NCBI GenBank assembly: GCA_016764855.1
Contig: JAESRB010000002.1
Span: forward strand, 1-44,655
Direction: 5' to 3'
Length of the DNA stretch: 44,655 nt
Origin: Emcibacter sp.
GTDB taxonomy: Bacteria; Pseudomonadota; Alphaproteobacteria; Sphingomonadales; Emcibacteraceae
Part shown: one piece after another, positions 17,590 to 27,085 of the stretch
Layout of the letters: each line of letters starts with the position of its first letter
Numbering within the stretch: the stretch's first letter is position 1
The notes under the pieces: generated by a model
What the model was told of the DNA's origin: nothing
Seen by the model: only the letters and a program-made list of their open reading frames with translations
The model's database searches: none
Translations under genes and position numbers: made by a program

Positions 17590-20500
17590 ATGCTCAGATC
17601 AATAATCAGCATTTTTGTTTTTATTTTAAGCAGCCATGCCGCACTGGCCGCTGATACTATTCATCACAAAATGGACATTACGCTGAATCCGGCAAGTCAT
17701 CTATTAACGGCAACGGATACCATAACTATTCCCCCATCTCTGGCCCGCAATGGCATGACCTTACAAATCAACAGCGATCTGATGGTTGAGAAAATCTCTG
17801 GCAAAGTGACTTTTAAAAAAATTGCCGAGGGCAAAAATGCAAAAGACATTGGTATTGACCGGGACAATGACAAAAAAGACACCATCGTTAAAGTTACCCA
17901 TTATAAACTGGATGGTATAACCTCCGGCGATCCGATCACCCTTACCCTCAAACTGTCCGGCGTTATCAATAATCCGGTCATCGAGCTAAACGAAGAATAT
18001 GCCCGTGGTTTTTCCCAGTCACCAGGCCTGATCGAAGAACGCGGTGTCTATCTCGCCGGTGCAACTTACTGGGTACCAACCGTAAAAGACACTTTGATCA
18101 CCTATGACATCACCGTCAAGATGCCAGCGGACTGGCGCTCCGTTAGTCAGGGCGCACGGGTCAAACATGAGACAGGTGATTTTCATGTGGATGGTTGGAA
18201 AGCCGATACACCCACAGAAGAAATCTATCTGATTGCGGCCAAATTCACTGAATATGAAATCCCTGTTGGCAATGTAAAAGCCATGGCCTTCCTGCGCACG
18301 CCCGATGATGTCATGGCCCAAAAATATCTGGAAACCACGGCCCAATATATGGAAATGTACCGTGAGATGCTTGGCCCCTACCCCTATACCAAATTCGCTT
18401 TGGTGGAAAATTTCTGGGAAACAGGCTACGGCATGCCGTCCTTCACTTTACTTGGGTCACAAATCATCCGCTTTCCCTTTATTCTTCACAGCAGTTATCC
18501 CCATGAATTATTACACAACTGGTGGGGCAACGGTGTGTTCATTGATTTCGAAACAGGCAATTGGGCCGAGGGTCTGACCGCCTATATGGCCGACCATCTG
18601 GTGGCGGAACAACGGGGCAAAGGTGCGGATTATCGCCGATCCACCCTGCAACGCTATACCAGCTATGTTGATGATAAAACCGACTTCCCCCTGCGGAAAT
18701 TCAGAAGCCGCCATAATGCGGTGACCGAGGCCGTGGGCTACGGCAAAACCAGCATGATGTGGAATATGCTGCGCGGGCTAGTGGGCGACGAAGACTTCAA
18801 ACGCAGCTTCCAAAGATTTTACCGTAATCATAAATTCGGTGTCGGCACCTTTGATGATATCCGGGTCGCATTTGAAGGGGTCACAGATAAAGACTTAAAA
18901 CCATTTTTTGCCCAATGGGTAGATGACACAGGCGCACCAGAGCTAACTATTACACGCGCCGAACAATCGGGGAAGAAATTAAAAATCTCTCTGAAACAGC
19001 TTCAAAAACATGCCCCCTTTACGATTCAAGTCCCCGTCGCAGTTTATACCAAAGACAAGGTTGAGCGGCATCTGTTGCAAATGAACAAACGGTCGCAGGA
19101 TTTCTCCATCACGATGGAAAATAAAGTAGCGCGCATCGAAATTGACCCGGAATTTGACCTGTTTCGCCGCCTCCATTGGGCGGAAATCCCGCCCTCTCTC
19201 GGCAGTGCCTTTGGTGCAGAAAAGGTCGTTATGATCCTGCCATCCGATGCCACAGACGCTTTGCAGAAACGTTATCTGGAATTAACAACCATCTGGAGCG
19301 GCGGCAATAAAATGACCGTCCTGAAAGACAGCGATATCGAGACATTACCAACGGACGGAGCCATTTGGATTTTGGGTCAAAACAACCGCTTTTATGGTGT
19401 CGTAAAAGATGCCTTGAAAAATTATGATGCCAGTGCGACGGCCAATACGGTTCAATTTGGTAAACAGAAATTAAGCCTGTCCGAGAATTCAACAGTAATA
19501 GCCGTCCGTAATCCCAGCAATCCACAAAGTGTCATTGTAGGTCTGACTGTTCATAATGACGCCGCTGTAAAGGGATTGGCCCGCAAGTTGCCCCATTACG
19601 GTAAATACAGCTATCTGGCCTTCACCAATGAGGCCCCGGATAATAGCGCCAAAGGTCAATGGCCTGCGGTGGGGTCGCCTTTGGTTGCGGTACTTGATAA
19701 ATCCACAATAACCACGGCCCACCTGAAACCTCGTCCTGCACTGGCACAGCTGAAGCCCGTCTTTGATGGCAAGCGCATGATGTCACATGTGGAATATCTG
19801 GCCTCTCCCGAACTGGAAGGCCGCGGCGTTGGCACAAAAGGCCTTGAAAAAGCGGCATCCTATATCACCGACAGCTTTATCGCCGCAGGATTAAAACCTG
19901 CCGGAGAGAATGGCAGTTGGTTCCAGTCTTTTGACATGACCGGGCCAGACGACAAAAAAGTTACCGTTAAAAATATCGTCGGTATTATCCCCGGCAAAAA
20001 TCCGAACATGAACCAACAGTCTGTGGTCCTGTCCGCCCATTATGACCATCTTGGTTATGGCTGGCCCAATGTTCGGGCCGCCTATGCCGGACAAATCCAT
20101 CCCGGTGCCGACGATAATGCATCCGGTATTGCTGTCCTGCTGGAACTGGCGAAATCAATGGCCAAATCTTCTCCGGACCGCACCATTGTCTTTCTTGCTT
20201 CTACAGCAGAAGAATCCGGTCTTCTTGGCGCCCGTCATTATGTGAAAACCATGAAGGACTATCCCGCAATCAAAGCCATCGCCAATGTTAATTTGGACAC
20301 CGTTGGCCGCGCAGGCGAGAAAATCATGATCTTTGGGGGCACATCTGCCACAGAATGGCGGTTTATATTCATGGGAACAACGGCAACCACGGGCATTCAG
20401 ACGGACCTCGTCATGCAAGCCGTGAATGCCAGTGACCATACTGCCTTTATTGAAGCTGGTGTCCCGGCCATTCACATATTCGGCAGCCCCACCACCGATT

Positions 20501-20943
20501 ATCACAGACCCGGTGACAAGGCAGATACCGTAAATATAGCCAGTCTTATGAAAGTCGCGGCCTTGACCAAAGAGGTCGTTGAATATCTGGGCGGACGTGT
20601 CGATCCCCTGACCTCTACCTTAAAACCCGCTGATCCAAATGCGCCTAAAGTTCTGCCTGCTGCAAATAAACGCAGCGGCCGTAAGGTTAGCACCGGTGCC
20701 ATGCCCGACTTTGCTTTTTCCGGCAAAGGCGTCAAGGTATCGCAAGTAGCCCCCGGCAGCGCAGGTGCGAATGCGGGACTGACTGCCGGAGATATTATCA
20801 CCCGCTTTGGGGGGGAGAGCGTCACGAACCTGCGTGATTACACAAAAATCTTGGGCAAATATAATCCCGGTGACAAAGTTGATGTCATCGTTAAACGAGG
20901 CGACAAAAATATCCCTCTGGTTCTGACACTGAAGAAAAGGTGA
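17590..20943 (+). CDS. Secreted M1-M28 metallopeptidase fusion with PDZ domain
   Basis: This 1117-residue protein has a signal peptide ending ALA at residue 20. Residues about 25-540 are an M1-type (aminopeptidase N-like) unit with His305-Glu306-X2-His309 and Glu327 as zinc ligands in HELLHNWWGN and NWAEG. Residues about 740-1000 are an M28 peptidase. All expected metal ligands are visible: His817 and Asp819 (AHYDHLG), Asp841/842 (GADDNASG), Glu874-Glu875, Asp903 and His972 (DYHRPGD). Residues about 1035-1117 form a PDZ domain. It should cleave peptides in the periplasm or outside. It is odd among small-molecule catabolic genes. An operator-like site precedes it, and the NHL gene overlaps or abuts its end. 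Confidence 0.9.
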   Translation: MLRSIISIFVFILSSHAALAADTIHHKMDITLNPASHLLTATDTITIPPSLARNGMTLQINSDLMVEKISGKVTFKKIAEGKNAKDIGIDRDNDKKDTIVKVTHYKLDGITSGDPITLTLKLSGVINNPVIELNEEYARGFSQSPGLIEERGVYLAGATYWVPTVKDTLITYDITVKMPADWRSVSQGARVKHETGDFHVDGWKADTPTEEIYLIAAKFTEYEIPVGNVKAMAFLRTPDDVMAQKYLETTAQYMEMYREMLGPYPYTKFALVENFWETGYGMPSFTLLGSQIIRFPFILHSSYPHELLHNWWGNGVFIDFETGNWAEGLTAYMADHLVAEQRGKGADYRRSTLQRYTSYVDDKTDFPLRKFRSRHNAVTEAVGYGKTSMMWNMLRGLVGDEDFKRSFQRFYRNHKFGVGTFDDIRVAFEGVTDKDLKPFFAQWVDDTGAPELTITRAEQSGKKLKISLKQLQKHAPFTIQVPVAVYTKDKVERHLLQMNKRSQDFSITMENKVARIEIDPEFDLFRRLHWAEIPPSLGSAFGAEKVVMILPSDATDALQKRYLELTTIWSGGNKMTVLKDSDIETLPTDGAIWILGQNNRFYGVVKDALKNYDASATANTVQFGKQKLSLSENSTVIAVRNPSNPQSVIVGLTVHNDAAVKGLARKLPHYGKYSYLAFTNEAPDNSAKGQWPAVGSPLVAVLDKSTITTAHLKPRPALAQLKPVFDGKRMMSHVEYLASPELEGRGVGTKGLEKAASYITDSFIAAGLKPAGENGSWFQSFDMTGPDDKKVTVKNIVGIIPGKNPNMNQQSVVLSAHYDHLGYGWPNVRAAYAGQIHPGADDNASGIAVLLELAKSMAKSSPDRTIVFLASTAEESGLLGARHYVKTMKDYPAIKAIANVNLDTVGRAGEKIMIFGGTSATEWRFIFMGTTATTGIQTDLVMQAVNASDHTAFIEAGVPAIHIFGSPTTDYHRPGDKADTVNIASLMKVAALTKEVVEYLGGRVDPLTSTLKPADPNAPKVLPAANKRSGRKVSTGAMPDFAFSGKGVKVSQVAPGSAGANAGLTAGDIITRFGGESVTNLRDYTKILGKYNPGDKVDVIVKRGDKNIPLVLTLKKR

Positions 20944-20948
20944 GTAGA

Positions 20949-21911
20949 ATGATCCCCAGAATTTTTATTGTATTTCTTCTGGGCTTATGCCCCTTCATCT
21001 CATCTTATGCTGCAGAAATGAGCGTTATTGCTGGCAATGGTGAGGCCGGTTTTAAAGACGGTAAAGAGGCCCGTTTTAACAAACCGATCCGGCTAAGTCC
21101 TTTTGGGCCGGGGAGAATATTGGTTGCCGACATCGGAAATCATGCAATCCGCATCGTCAGCAAAGATGGTACTGTCACCACCATCGCCGGTGGCCCGGAC
21201 AAACAAGGTCATAAAGACGGCCCCGCCAAAGATGCCATGTTCAATGGCCCCCACGGCGTTGCGGTTTCTCCAGAAGGCATCATCGCCGTTGCCGGAGCGT
21301 CCAGCCATGTGATCCGGCTGATAACACCCACAGATCACGGCTATATGGTCAGTACAATCGCCGGCGTAGAAGGAGAAACCGGTCTTAGGAATGGGCCCGC
21401 GAAACAGGCTTTATTCAATTCCCCCCATGGCCTTTCCTGGGATGATCAGGGCGGCTTGCTCATTGTGGATATTGGTAATTCAGCAATTCGCCGGATCAAA
21501 GATGGCGTCGTCACAACTGTTCTAACTTCTGACGTCCCGGAAATGGCCATGCCCATTGATATAGCCCCTGCGGCAAAGGGGGCTTTCCTCATTGCCGATG
21601 CGGGAAATAATACGGCCTTACGTTGGCATCCAAACGGCCCCATTGAAATCATTGCCACGGACAAACCTCTGAAAGTACCCCACGGCGTTGCCCAAGGACT
21701 GAACGGAGCGGTTTATGTGGCAGAAATTGGCCATCATCAAATTTCCCGCCTGAAAAACGGTCATAAGACGAGCGTTGCTGGAACTGGCACTGCCGGAAAG
21801 GCCACCAACCAGTTAAACAAACCGGCTGCGGTACTTGTTCATGATGGCATATTATGGATTGCCGACCTTAGTAATCACCGGATCGCTATTGTTCCGCTTA
21901 CCGAAGAATAG
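20949..21911 (+). CDS. Secreted NHL-repeat beta-propeller protein
   Basis: This 320-residue protein has a signal peptide (cleavage near SYA at residue 21) and repeated NHL units: ILVADIGNHAIRIVSKDG, LLIVDIGNSAIRRIKDG, AVYVAEIGHHQISRLKNG, LWIADLSNHRIAIV. Repeats carrying FNGPHGVAV or FNSPHGLSW precede them. NHL propellers are binding scaffolds or, less often, enzymes. The ATG at 20949 has AGGTGA about five bases before it; a GTG at 20940 overlapping the peptidase stop is the alternative. The protein is probably a periplasmic partner of the peptidase fusion. Its activity is unknown. Confidence 0.88.
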   Translation: MIPRIFIVFLLGLCPFISSYAAEMSVIAGNGEAGFKDGKEARFNKPIRLSPFGPGRILVADIGNHAIRIVSKDGTVTTIAGGPDKQGHKDGPAKDAMFNGPHGVAVSPEGIIAVAGASSHVIRLITPTDHGYMVSTIAGVEGETGLRNGPAKQALFNSPHGLSWDDQGGLLIVDIGNSAIRRIKDGVVTTVLTSDVPEMAMPIDIAPAAKGAFLIADAGNNTALRWHPNGPIEIIATDKPLKVPHGVAQGLNGAVYVAEIGHHQISRLKNGHKTSVAGTGTAGKATNQLNKPAAVLVHDGILWIADLSNHRIAIVPLTEE

Positions 21912-21918
21912 ACTTCCC

Positions 21919-22953
21919 CTAACGGTCTAGGTCAATCACTTTGATACCCGCCGCAATGCCCGCGAATAAACTTTGCAGAGCCTCCGGCGCGGATTCTAAA
22001 CCGTGATAGACTTTCTCTGTCGAGATAAGGTCGCCATATTTATACCATCCCATCAAATCTGATTCCGCTGCTTCAAACTCCGCGAAATAATCCCAGACGA
22101 AGAAACCTTCCATCCGCGCCCGTTTATAGATCAGATTATAATAATGCCGCGGCCCAGGCGGAGCTACAGCCTCATATTCCGTCGAGATCAGCCCGCAAAT
22201 AATCGCCCTCCCCTTTAGGGCCATATTTTTTAACGCCAAATCCAGAATTTCGCCGCCCACATTATCAAAATAAATATTGATCCCGTCCGGACAATATTGG
22301 GCCAGCTTATCCGCCAGATCACCGGCCTTGTAATCAATGGCCTCATCAACGCCAATAACGTCTTTTATCCATGCGCATTTCTCCGGCCCGCCTGCAATAC
22401 CAATAACCCTACAGCCTTTCAGACGCGCGATCTGTGCCACAAGAGATCCCACACCTCCTGCACAGGCAGAGACCACAACCACATCACCTGCCACAGGCCG
22501 CCCCACATCCAACAAACCAAAATAAGCCGCGAAACCAGACGCCCCAAGTGTTCCTAAATGCAAATAATGCGGTGTTTGTGGCTGATGTATTTTTTGAAGC
22601 GTCTTTACGGGGGATTTTGACTGATCGCCATCCTGAATTGAATAATATTGCCATCCCGTGGAGCAGGCGACCATATCCCCTTCGGTAAAATCTGGATGGC
22701 ATGAACTGATCACCTGGCCAACGCCCCGGCCGCGCATAATTTCTCCTATCGCAAGCGGTGGATGAAATCGGCTGTCACGTCCCATCAGATAGGCCCGCTG
22801 CGCCGGAGAGGTCCCAAGTGCCTCTGTCTTCACCAGAAACTGTCCCTCACCCGGTGTGGGAATATCTTCTTCTGTAATGTTAAATAAATCCAGAGAAACG
22901 GCTTCATGTTCTTTGATATGCCGCGCGAGCCGTAACTGTCTGTTCCGTTCCAT
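21919..22953 (-). CDS. NADP-dependent oxidoreductase, MDR superfamily (PTGR/CurA-like)
   Basis: This 344-residue protein belongs to the medium-chain dehydrogenase/reductase group without structural zinc, close to prostaglandin reductase/leukotriene B4 12-hydroxydehydrogenase. The N-terminal substrate domain contains ALGTSPAQRAYLMGRD. The Rossmann domain has the nucleotide motif SACAGGVGSLVAQIA at about 163. YFDNVGGEILD is typical of the group. Members reduce alpha,beta-unsaturated carbonyls with NADPH. It is 26 bases downstream of the acyl-CoA-dehydrogenase-like gene and likely cotranscribed. Convergent with the NHL gene, with only seven bases between stops. Confidence 0.9.
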   Translation of the reverse strand: MERNRQLRLARHIKEHEAVSLDLFNITEEDIPTPGEGQFLVKTEALGTSPAQRAYLMGRDSRFHPPLAIGEIMRGRGVGQVISSCHPDFTEGDMVACSTGWQYYSIQDGDQSKSPVKTLQKIHQPQTPHYLHLGTLGASGFAAYFGLLDVGRPVAGDVVVVSACAGGVGSLVAQIARLKGCRVIGIAGGPEKCAWIKDVIGVDEAIDYKAGDLADKLAQYCPDGINIYFDNVGGEILDLALKNMALKGRAIICGLISTEYEAVAPPGPRHYYNLIYKRARMEGFFVWDYFAEFEAAESDLMGWYKYGDLISTEKVYHGLESAPEALQSLFAGIAAGIKVIDLDR

Positions 22954-22979
22954 CCCGTTAATACCCTGTTTTTAAAACC

Positions 22980-24191
22980 CTAGAACATATAGCTGCTTTT
23001 TTCCGGTGCGGAATCGATGATTTCATTCCCCGTTTCCAGTCCCAACGCCCACCGACCAATGGGCGTCATACCAATTTCCCATTGTTGACTTTGATGCGCG
23101 GTCAAGGCCTCCATATCTCGGTGGAACCGCTGTACAGGGTTTTTATCACTCAACCCGCTGGCCCCCATCATCTTTACGAGACGCGTGACAGCATCGGAAC
23201 ATAACTTGCCAATAAAGACACAGTCTCGCTTCAGTCGCACCAATTCATCTTTGGGAATTCGCTCCCCCTGCACACCACGGGCATGTAACATCTCATAAAC
23301 GCGGGCATTCAATAGCTTGGCTGCGGAAATTTCTGCGGATGATTCCGCAATCCGGGTCTGTACGGGAATTTGTTCAGCTATTTTCTCCCCAAACATGGCC
23401 CCCACTCTGCTTTTGGTAATCTCCAAATAGGCCTCCATTGCCCCAACTGCCGTTCCCACAATCGGCCCCAAAGGCACCGAAAAGAAATATTCCGGCATAT
23501 AGGCCTGATAAGTATAGCTGTCGTGCGCTTTTGCACCCTCTGCGGTTCCCGTATCAAAGGTGCTGATGGGCATGGCACGATGTTCGGGGATGAAGACCTC
23601 TGTAACTTTGATGTTCATGGAGCCTGTGCCTTTCAAGCCGGACACATACCAATTGTCCACATATTCAAAATCGCTTGCGGGCAAGACAAAAAGCGTCATT
23701 TCATATTCATCGCGGGTTGCGGTTTCGGCCTGCGTTCCGACAATCGCCCATTCTGAGTGCGACAAACCACTGGCAAATGACCATTCTCCGGAGACCAAAT
23801 AGCCACCGTCGACCTTTTTGCTGGAAACATTCCGACCCCCGGCAAAGGCCGTTGCAATAAGGACATCCGGGTTGGCAAAAATCTCTTTCTGAACCTGCAT
23901 TCCAAGACGCGCCGCCATCCATGTATGCGACCCGACGACGCATTGTATCCAAGCCGTAGACGTGCAGCCCCGTGCCAACTCATAAGCAATTTCCGCATGT
24001 GCGCCCCAGTCCATCTCGTACCCCCCGAACATTTTCGGCTGATAATATTTGAGCAGGCCTAGTCTGTGGAGATCGGCCATTGTTTCCTTGGGTAACTGGC
24101 GCAGGCTTTCGGTTTCTGCGGCACGGTCCCTAAGCGTCGGGACGAGACTACGTGCTCTTTCCAGGAGTTCTTCCAATGTCACATCCGTCAT
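22980..24191 (-). CDS. Acyl-CoA-dehydrogenase-fold flavoprotein, possible flavin-dependent monooxygenase
   Basis: This 403-residue protein has the acyl-CoA dehydrogenase fold of the group including HsaA, DszC and p-hydroxyphenylacetate hydroxylase C2. It begins with an N-terminal helical domain (LPKETMADLHRLGLLKYYQP, GGYEMDWGAHAEIAYELARG). The middle beta-domain has VSGEWSFASGLSHSEWAIVG and LKGTGSMNIKV. The C-terminal four-helix domain has MMGASGLSDKNPVQRFHRDM. The monooxygenase reading is preferred over a true acyl-CoA dehydrogenase, but a separate flavin reductase is not seen here. The ATG at 24191 follows GGAGGATGGAA. An operator-like site lies 116 bases upstream. It leads the operon with the MDR reductase. 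Confidence 0.83.
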   Translation of the reverse strand: MTDVTLEELLERARSLVPTLRDRAAETESLRQLPKETMADLHRLGLLKYYQPKMFGGYEMDWGAHAEIAYELARGCTSTAWIQCVVGSHTWMAARLGMQVQKEIFANPDVLIATAFAGGRNVSSKKVDGGYLVSGEWSFASGLSHSEWAIVGTQAETATRDEYEMTLFVLPASDFEYVDNWYVSGLKGTGSMNIKVTEVFIPEHRAMPISTFDTGTAEGAKAHDSYTYQAYMPEYFFSVPLGPIVGTAVGAMEAYLEITKSRVGAMFGEKIAEQIPVQTRIAESSAEISAAKLLNARVYEMLHARGVQGERIPKDELVRLKRDCVFIGKLCSDAVTRLVKMMGASGLSDKNPVQRFHRDMEALTAHQSQQWEIGMTPIGRWALGLETGNEIIDSAPEKSSYMF

Positions 24192-24306
24192 TTCCATCCT
24201 CCGCATAGTCCATAAAATCAATTGGCAGAATATGGCTCCATATGCTGCTCTTCTGGCTTAATATTATAAGGACTATTGGCAATAACATATTAGGAAGATA
24301 AGGACT

Positions 24307-24321
24307 GTCCACGCTATGGTC
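24307..24321. promoter_or_regulatory. Operator-like GTCCA-N5-TGGTC (site G)
   Basis: GTCCACGCTATGGTC has one arm mismatch to the perfect operator. It lies in the 201-base gap upstream of the flavoprotein gene (start 24191). It is the rightmost copy I found and marks the boundary between the left and right modules. Confidence 0.45.
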
Positions 24322-24392
24322 ACTGAATTTTGACGGATCAATAGGTATATGAGCCCCGTAACGCGCTGTTAAGTTCTCAGGTAAATTCTGAT

Positions 24393-25385
24393 CTAAATTT
24401 TGATGATGGTTTTGCCAAAATTTTTACCTGTCATCAGACGTACAAAGGCATCGGGCGCATTTTCTAAACCTTCTGTGACATCTTCCCGGTATTTGATCAA
24501 TCCTTGTTCCACCCACGGCAGAACCTTATTCAGAAATTCCTGTTTCTTGTCAAAATGATCATAGACGACCAAACCCCGGACCGTTGCCCGCGCGCGGATA
24601 ATTGTCGCAGGATTGGGCCCGGCCGGAACCACATCCGTATTATATTGCGCCATGAGTCCACATAGAACCACCCGCGCGCCAAGGGCCAATTGCCCCATAA
24701 CAACCTCCAACGTCTCGCCCCCGACATTGTCGAAATAAACATCAATTCCCTCCGGGCAGTATTTTTCAATTCTCCCCCTAAGGTCATGTTTTTTATAATT
24801 GATACAATGAGAAAAACCGGCCTCTTCAACCAGCCACCGGCATTTTTCGTCGGTTCCGGCAATACCAATCACTTCGCAGCCCAGAATTCGGGCAATTTGC
24901 CCCACCATAGACCCCACTGCACCCGATGCGGCCGAAACCACCAATCTGTCGCCTGCTTTAAGCTCCGCCAGATATAACATGCCAGCATAGGCCGTTAATC
25001 CGGGCATCCCCATTATGCCGAGCGCCAGAGAAACCGGTTCAATACGGTGGTCTACAAGGGTCAATTCCGCAGCTTCGGCCAGTGAATATACCTGCCAACC
25101 GCCCTGATGCATCACCACATCCCCCATTTTAAAATCCGGGTGATCTGACGTTACAATCTCGGAAATTGTCTCCCCACGCATAGTATCTCCCGGATGAATG
25201 GCCCCGGATATATGACGACCACTGATCTGCCCCCGCATATAAGGGTCAAGAGACAGATAAAGGCTACGGCATAAAACCTCCCCTGCTCCGGCCACCGGAA
25301 TCTGTCCATGAAAAACTTCAAAATCCTGTGCAACAGGGGCGTTTTCCGGTCGATTTTTCAAACGTATTTGAATATTCTCACTCAC
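24393..25385 (-). CDS. NADP-dependent oxidoreductase, MDR superfamily (PTGR/CurA-like)
   Basis: This 330-residue enzyme is of the same family as the gene at 21919-22953 but clearly diverged. Motifs are LYLSLDPYMRGQISGRH, the nucleotide motif SAASGAVGSMVGQIAR and VYFDNVGGETLEVV. It would reduce an enone or enoyl double bond with NADPH. The GTG at 25385 is preferred: the protein then begins SENIQIRLKNRP as its relatives do, GGAAAAAAG stands just upstream, and the start overlaps the stop of the FAD oxidase gene by eight bases (GTGAGTGA). An ATG at 25403 or 25406 is possible. It is the last gene of the Hyu operon. Confidence 0.9.
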   Translation of the reverse strand: MSENIQIRLKNRPENAPVAQDFEVFHGQIPVAGAGEVLCRSLYLSLDPYMRGQISGRHISGAIHPGDTMRGETISEIVTSDHPDFKMGDVVMHQGGWQVYSLAEAAELTLVDHRIEPVSLALGIMGMPGLTAYAGMLYLAELKAGDRLVVSAASGAVGSMVGQIARILGCEVIGIAGTDEKCRWLVEEAGFSHCINYKKHDLRGRIEKYCPEGIDVYFDNVGGETLEVVMGQLALGARVVLCGLMAQYNTDVVPAGPNPATIIRARATVRGLVVYDHFDKKQEFLNKVLPWVEQGLIKYREDVTEGLENAPDAFVRLMTGKNFGKTIIKI

Positions 25386-26976
25386 CTTTTTTTCCTTTGT
25401 CATCATCGGGCCACAGGCCAAGGGCTCCTGGATTAAGCCTCAACTGCGGGTCCAGATTTTTCTTGAGACTTTCCACCAATTGATAACTATTATCATGCAA
25501 ACCCTGTTTATATTTATAGGTTTTGCCAATTTGAAAATGAACGGCCCCCTGTGCCAAAAATAGATCAATCAGGCTTTCCCGGATTTTCTGAACCACAGAA
25601 CGCGCCTGATTATTTTCGGGAAAGCCCTTCATCGCCTTCAATACCGATTTTTCAACATGTTGGTGGTGAAATGGCAGCAACGCATCCGGCCAGAAGAACA
25701 CCGGTTCGATCACCACGGCCGATGTCCCGACCGTGGTATAAAGATACCCCGTGCCAATATTATATTCCGCCATATCCTTGGCAAATTTTGTATAGACAGC
25801 CTCGATCGCGCTTTGCAATTTATCTGCCCGCGAATGAGGCACCAAAGCATGTACCGGGGACCAACGTTCGCCCGCAGGACCGATCATATTATTCAATGGT
25901 GTGAAGGGATTGGCGCTAATGACCTTTGGAATTGTATTCTCAATTTCTTCGCCGTTACACTTCTTTGCGATGGCGCGAATATCGGCCATATAGTGTTCTG
26001 CTACGCCGTCATATTTATGTTCTGTTATTATATGGACCGAATAGCGCACCTCATCCATATAGCGCCGCCCGGAAAGCGCCATTTTGGCCCCTTCTTTCAA
26101 GCCCCCCAACAGGGAAGAATTGGCCTTGACCACCCCGGTCAGCGCCTTGACATCCTTGGCCAGACTTTCCCGTTTCATGCGTTGTGATTGCAGATAGGGG
26201 TCAAAACCAAAACATTCACTGGCCAGCCCCTGACGTGCAATCTCTGCCATGGCGGCGAACATATCATTTGACGTTTGAAAATTAAACGATCCAAAGACCT
26301 TATGAGGTGTCTCTGCCATTAGTCTCAGCGTGATGGTGGCCTTAACCGCCAATGCCCCCGCATCAGACGTAAACAACCCGGTCAAATCAGGACCATAATG
26401 ACGGAAAAATACACTGCCGCCCTTCACCGCTCCCGACCCAGTGGTGATGATATCGCCGCCAATGGTTACAAGTTTCATACCGATGACGCTGTCCGCTGCT
26501 GTGCCATAATGCCCCGAACCAAAAAAGATACTATTTTGGCTCAAACTGCCGCCAACCGTGGCGCTTATCCCAGAAAGCGTCCCCCAAAAAGGCGTGCGCA
26601 GGCCCGTATTTTTCAAGGCTTCATATAAATCTACCCACCGACAACCGCATTCTACAGTGACATACATATCCTGTTGATTGATCTCTAATATACGGTTCAT
26701 ACGCGTCGTATCGATGGTCAGGGATTTCTCCACCGTTGGCAAATAACCACTGGTATAGGATACGCCACCACCCCGGGGGAAAAGAGAATATCCCGCCATG
26801 GCCGCTATCTTTACTCCTGCCGAAAGTTCCGTCATATTCCCCGGTCTCATCACACCACAAGTTACATGGGAGGAAGCACGGTAAACATCCTGAGAATAAT
26901 AGATACATTCCGTTTTGTCGGTAATGAAATTTTCCGCCCCTAACAGAGAAATCATTTGGCTGGTCAGTTTCTTCAT
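25378..26976 (-). CDS. FAD-linked oxidase (vanillyl-alcohol oxidase/4-cresol dehydrogenase-like)
   Basis: This 532-residue protein has an N-terminal FAD-binding PCMH-type domain (CGVMRPGNMTELSAGV, LFPRGGGVSYTSGY, GLRTPFWGTLSGISATVGG). It then has a substrate/cap domain and ends in LRLNPGALGLWP. It fits the VAO/4-cresol dehydrogenase class, whose members oxidise para-substituted phenols, D-2-hydroxyacids or similar. Whether FAD is covalently bound cannot be decided. The ATG at 26976 is preferred to one nine codons upstream. It lies 109 bases after HyuB and overlaps the reductase gene by eight bases, suggesting that its product is an unsaturated ketone or acid passed to that reductase (inference). 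Confidence 0.85.
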   Translation of the reverse strand: MKKLTSQMISLLGAENFITDKTECIYYSQDVYRASSHVTCGVMRPGNMTELSAGVKIAAMAGYSLFPRGGGVSYTSGYLPTVEKSLTIDTTRMNRILEINQQDMYVTVECGCRWVDLYEALKNTGLRTPFWGTLSGISATVGGSLSQNSIFFGSGHYGTAADSVIGMKLVTIGGDIITTGSGAVKGGSVFFRHYGPDLTGLFTSDAGALAVKATITLRLMAETPHKVFGSFNFQTSNDMFAAMAEIARQGLASECFGFDPYLQSQRMKRESLAKDVKALTGVVKANSSLLGGLKEGAKMALSGRRYMDEVRYSVHIITEHKYDGVAEHYMADIRAIAKKCNGEEIENTIPKVISANPFTPLNNMIGPAGERWSPVHALVPHSRADKLQSAIEAVYTKFAKDMAEYNIGTGYLYTTVGTSAVVIEPVFFWPDALLPFHHQHVEKSVLKAMKGFPENNQARSVVQKIRESLIDLFLAQGAVHFQIGKTYKYKQGLHDNSYQLVESLKKNLDPQLRLNPGALGLWPDDDKGKKGE

Positions 26977-27085
26977 GCCTTCACACCCTAATTCACAAAA
27001 CACCTTACCATAAGAAACAATCTTCTGTTCAACAATAATAAATCATAAAAACCAGCTAGTTAGAAGACAGACCTTATCCGTTTCC

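Noticed and set aside
25760-25775. Possible CRISPR-like or transposon repeats
   Set aside because: No regularly spaced repeats, transposase frames or terminal inverted repeats were found here or elsewhere in the window.
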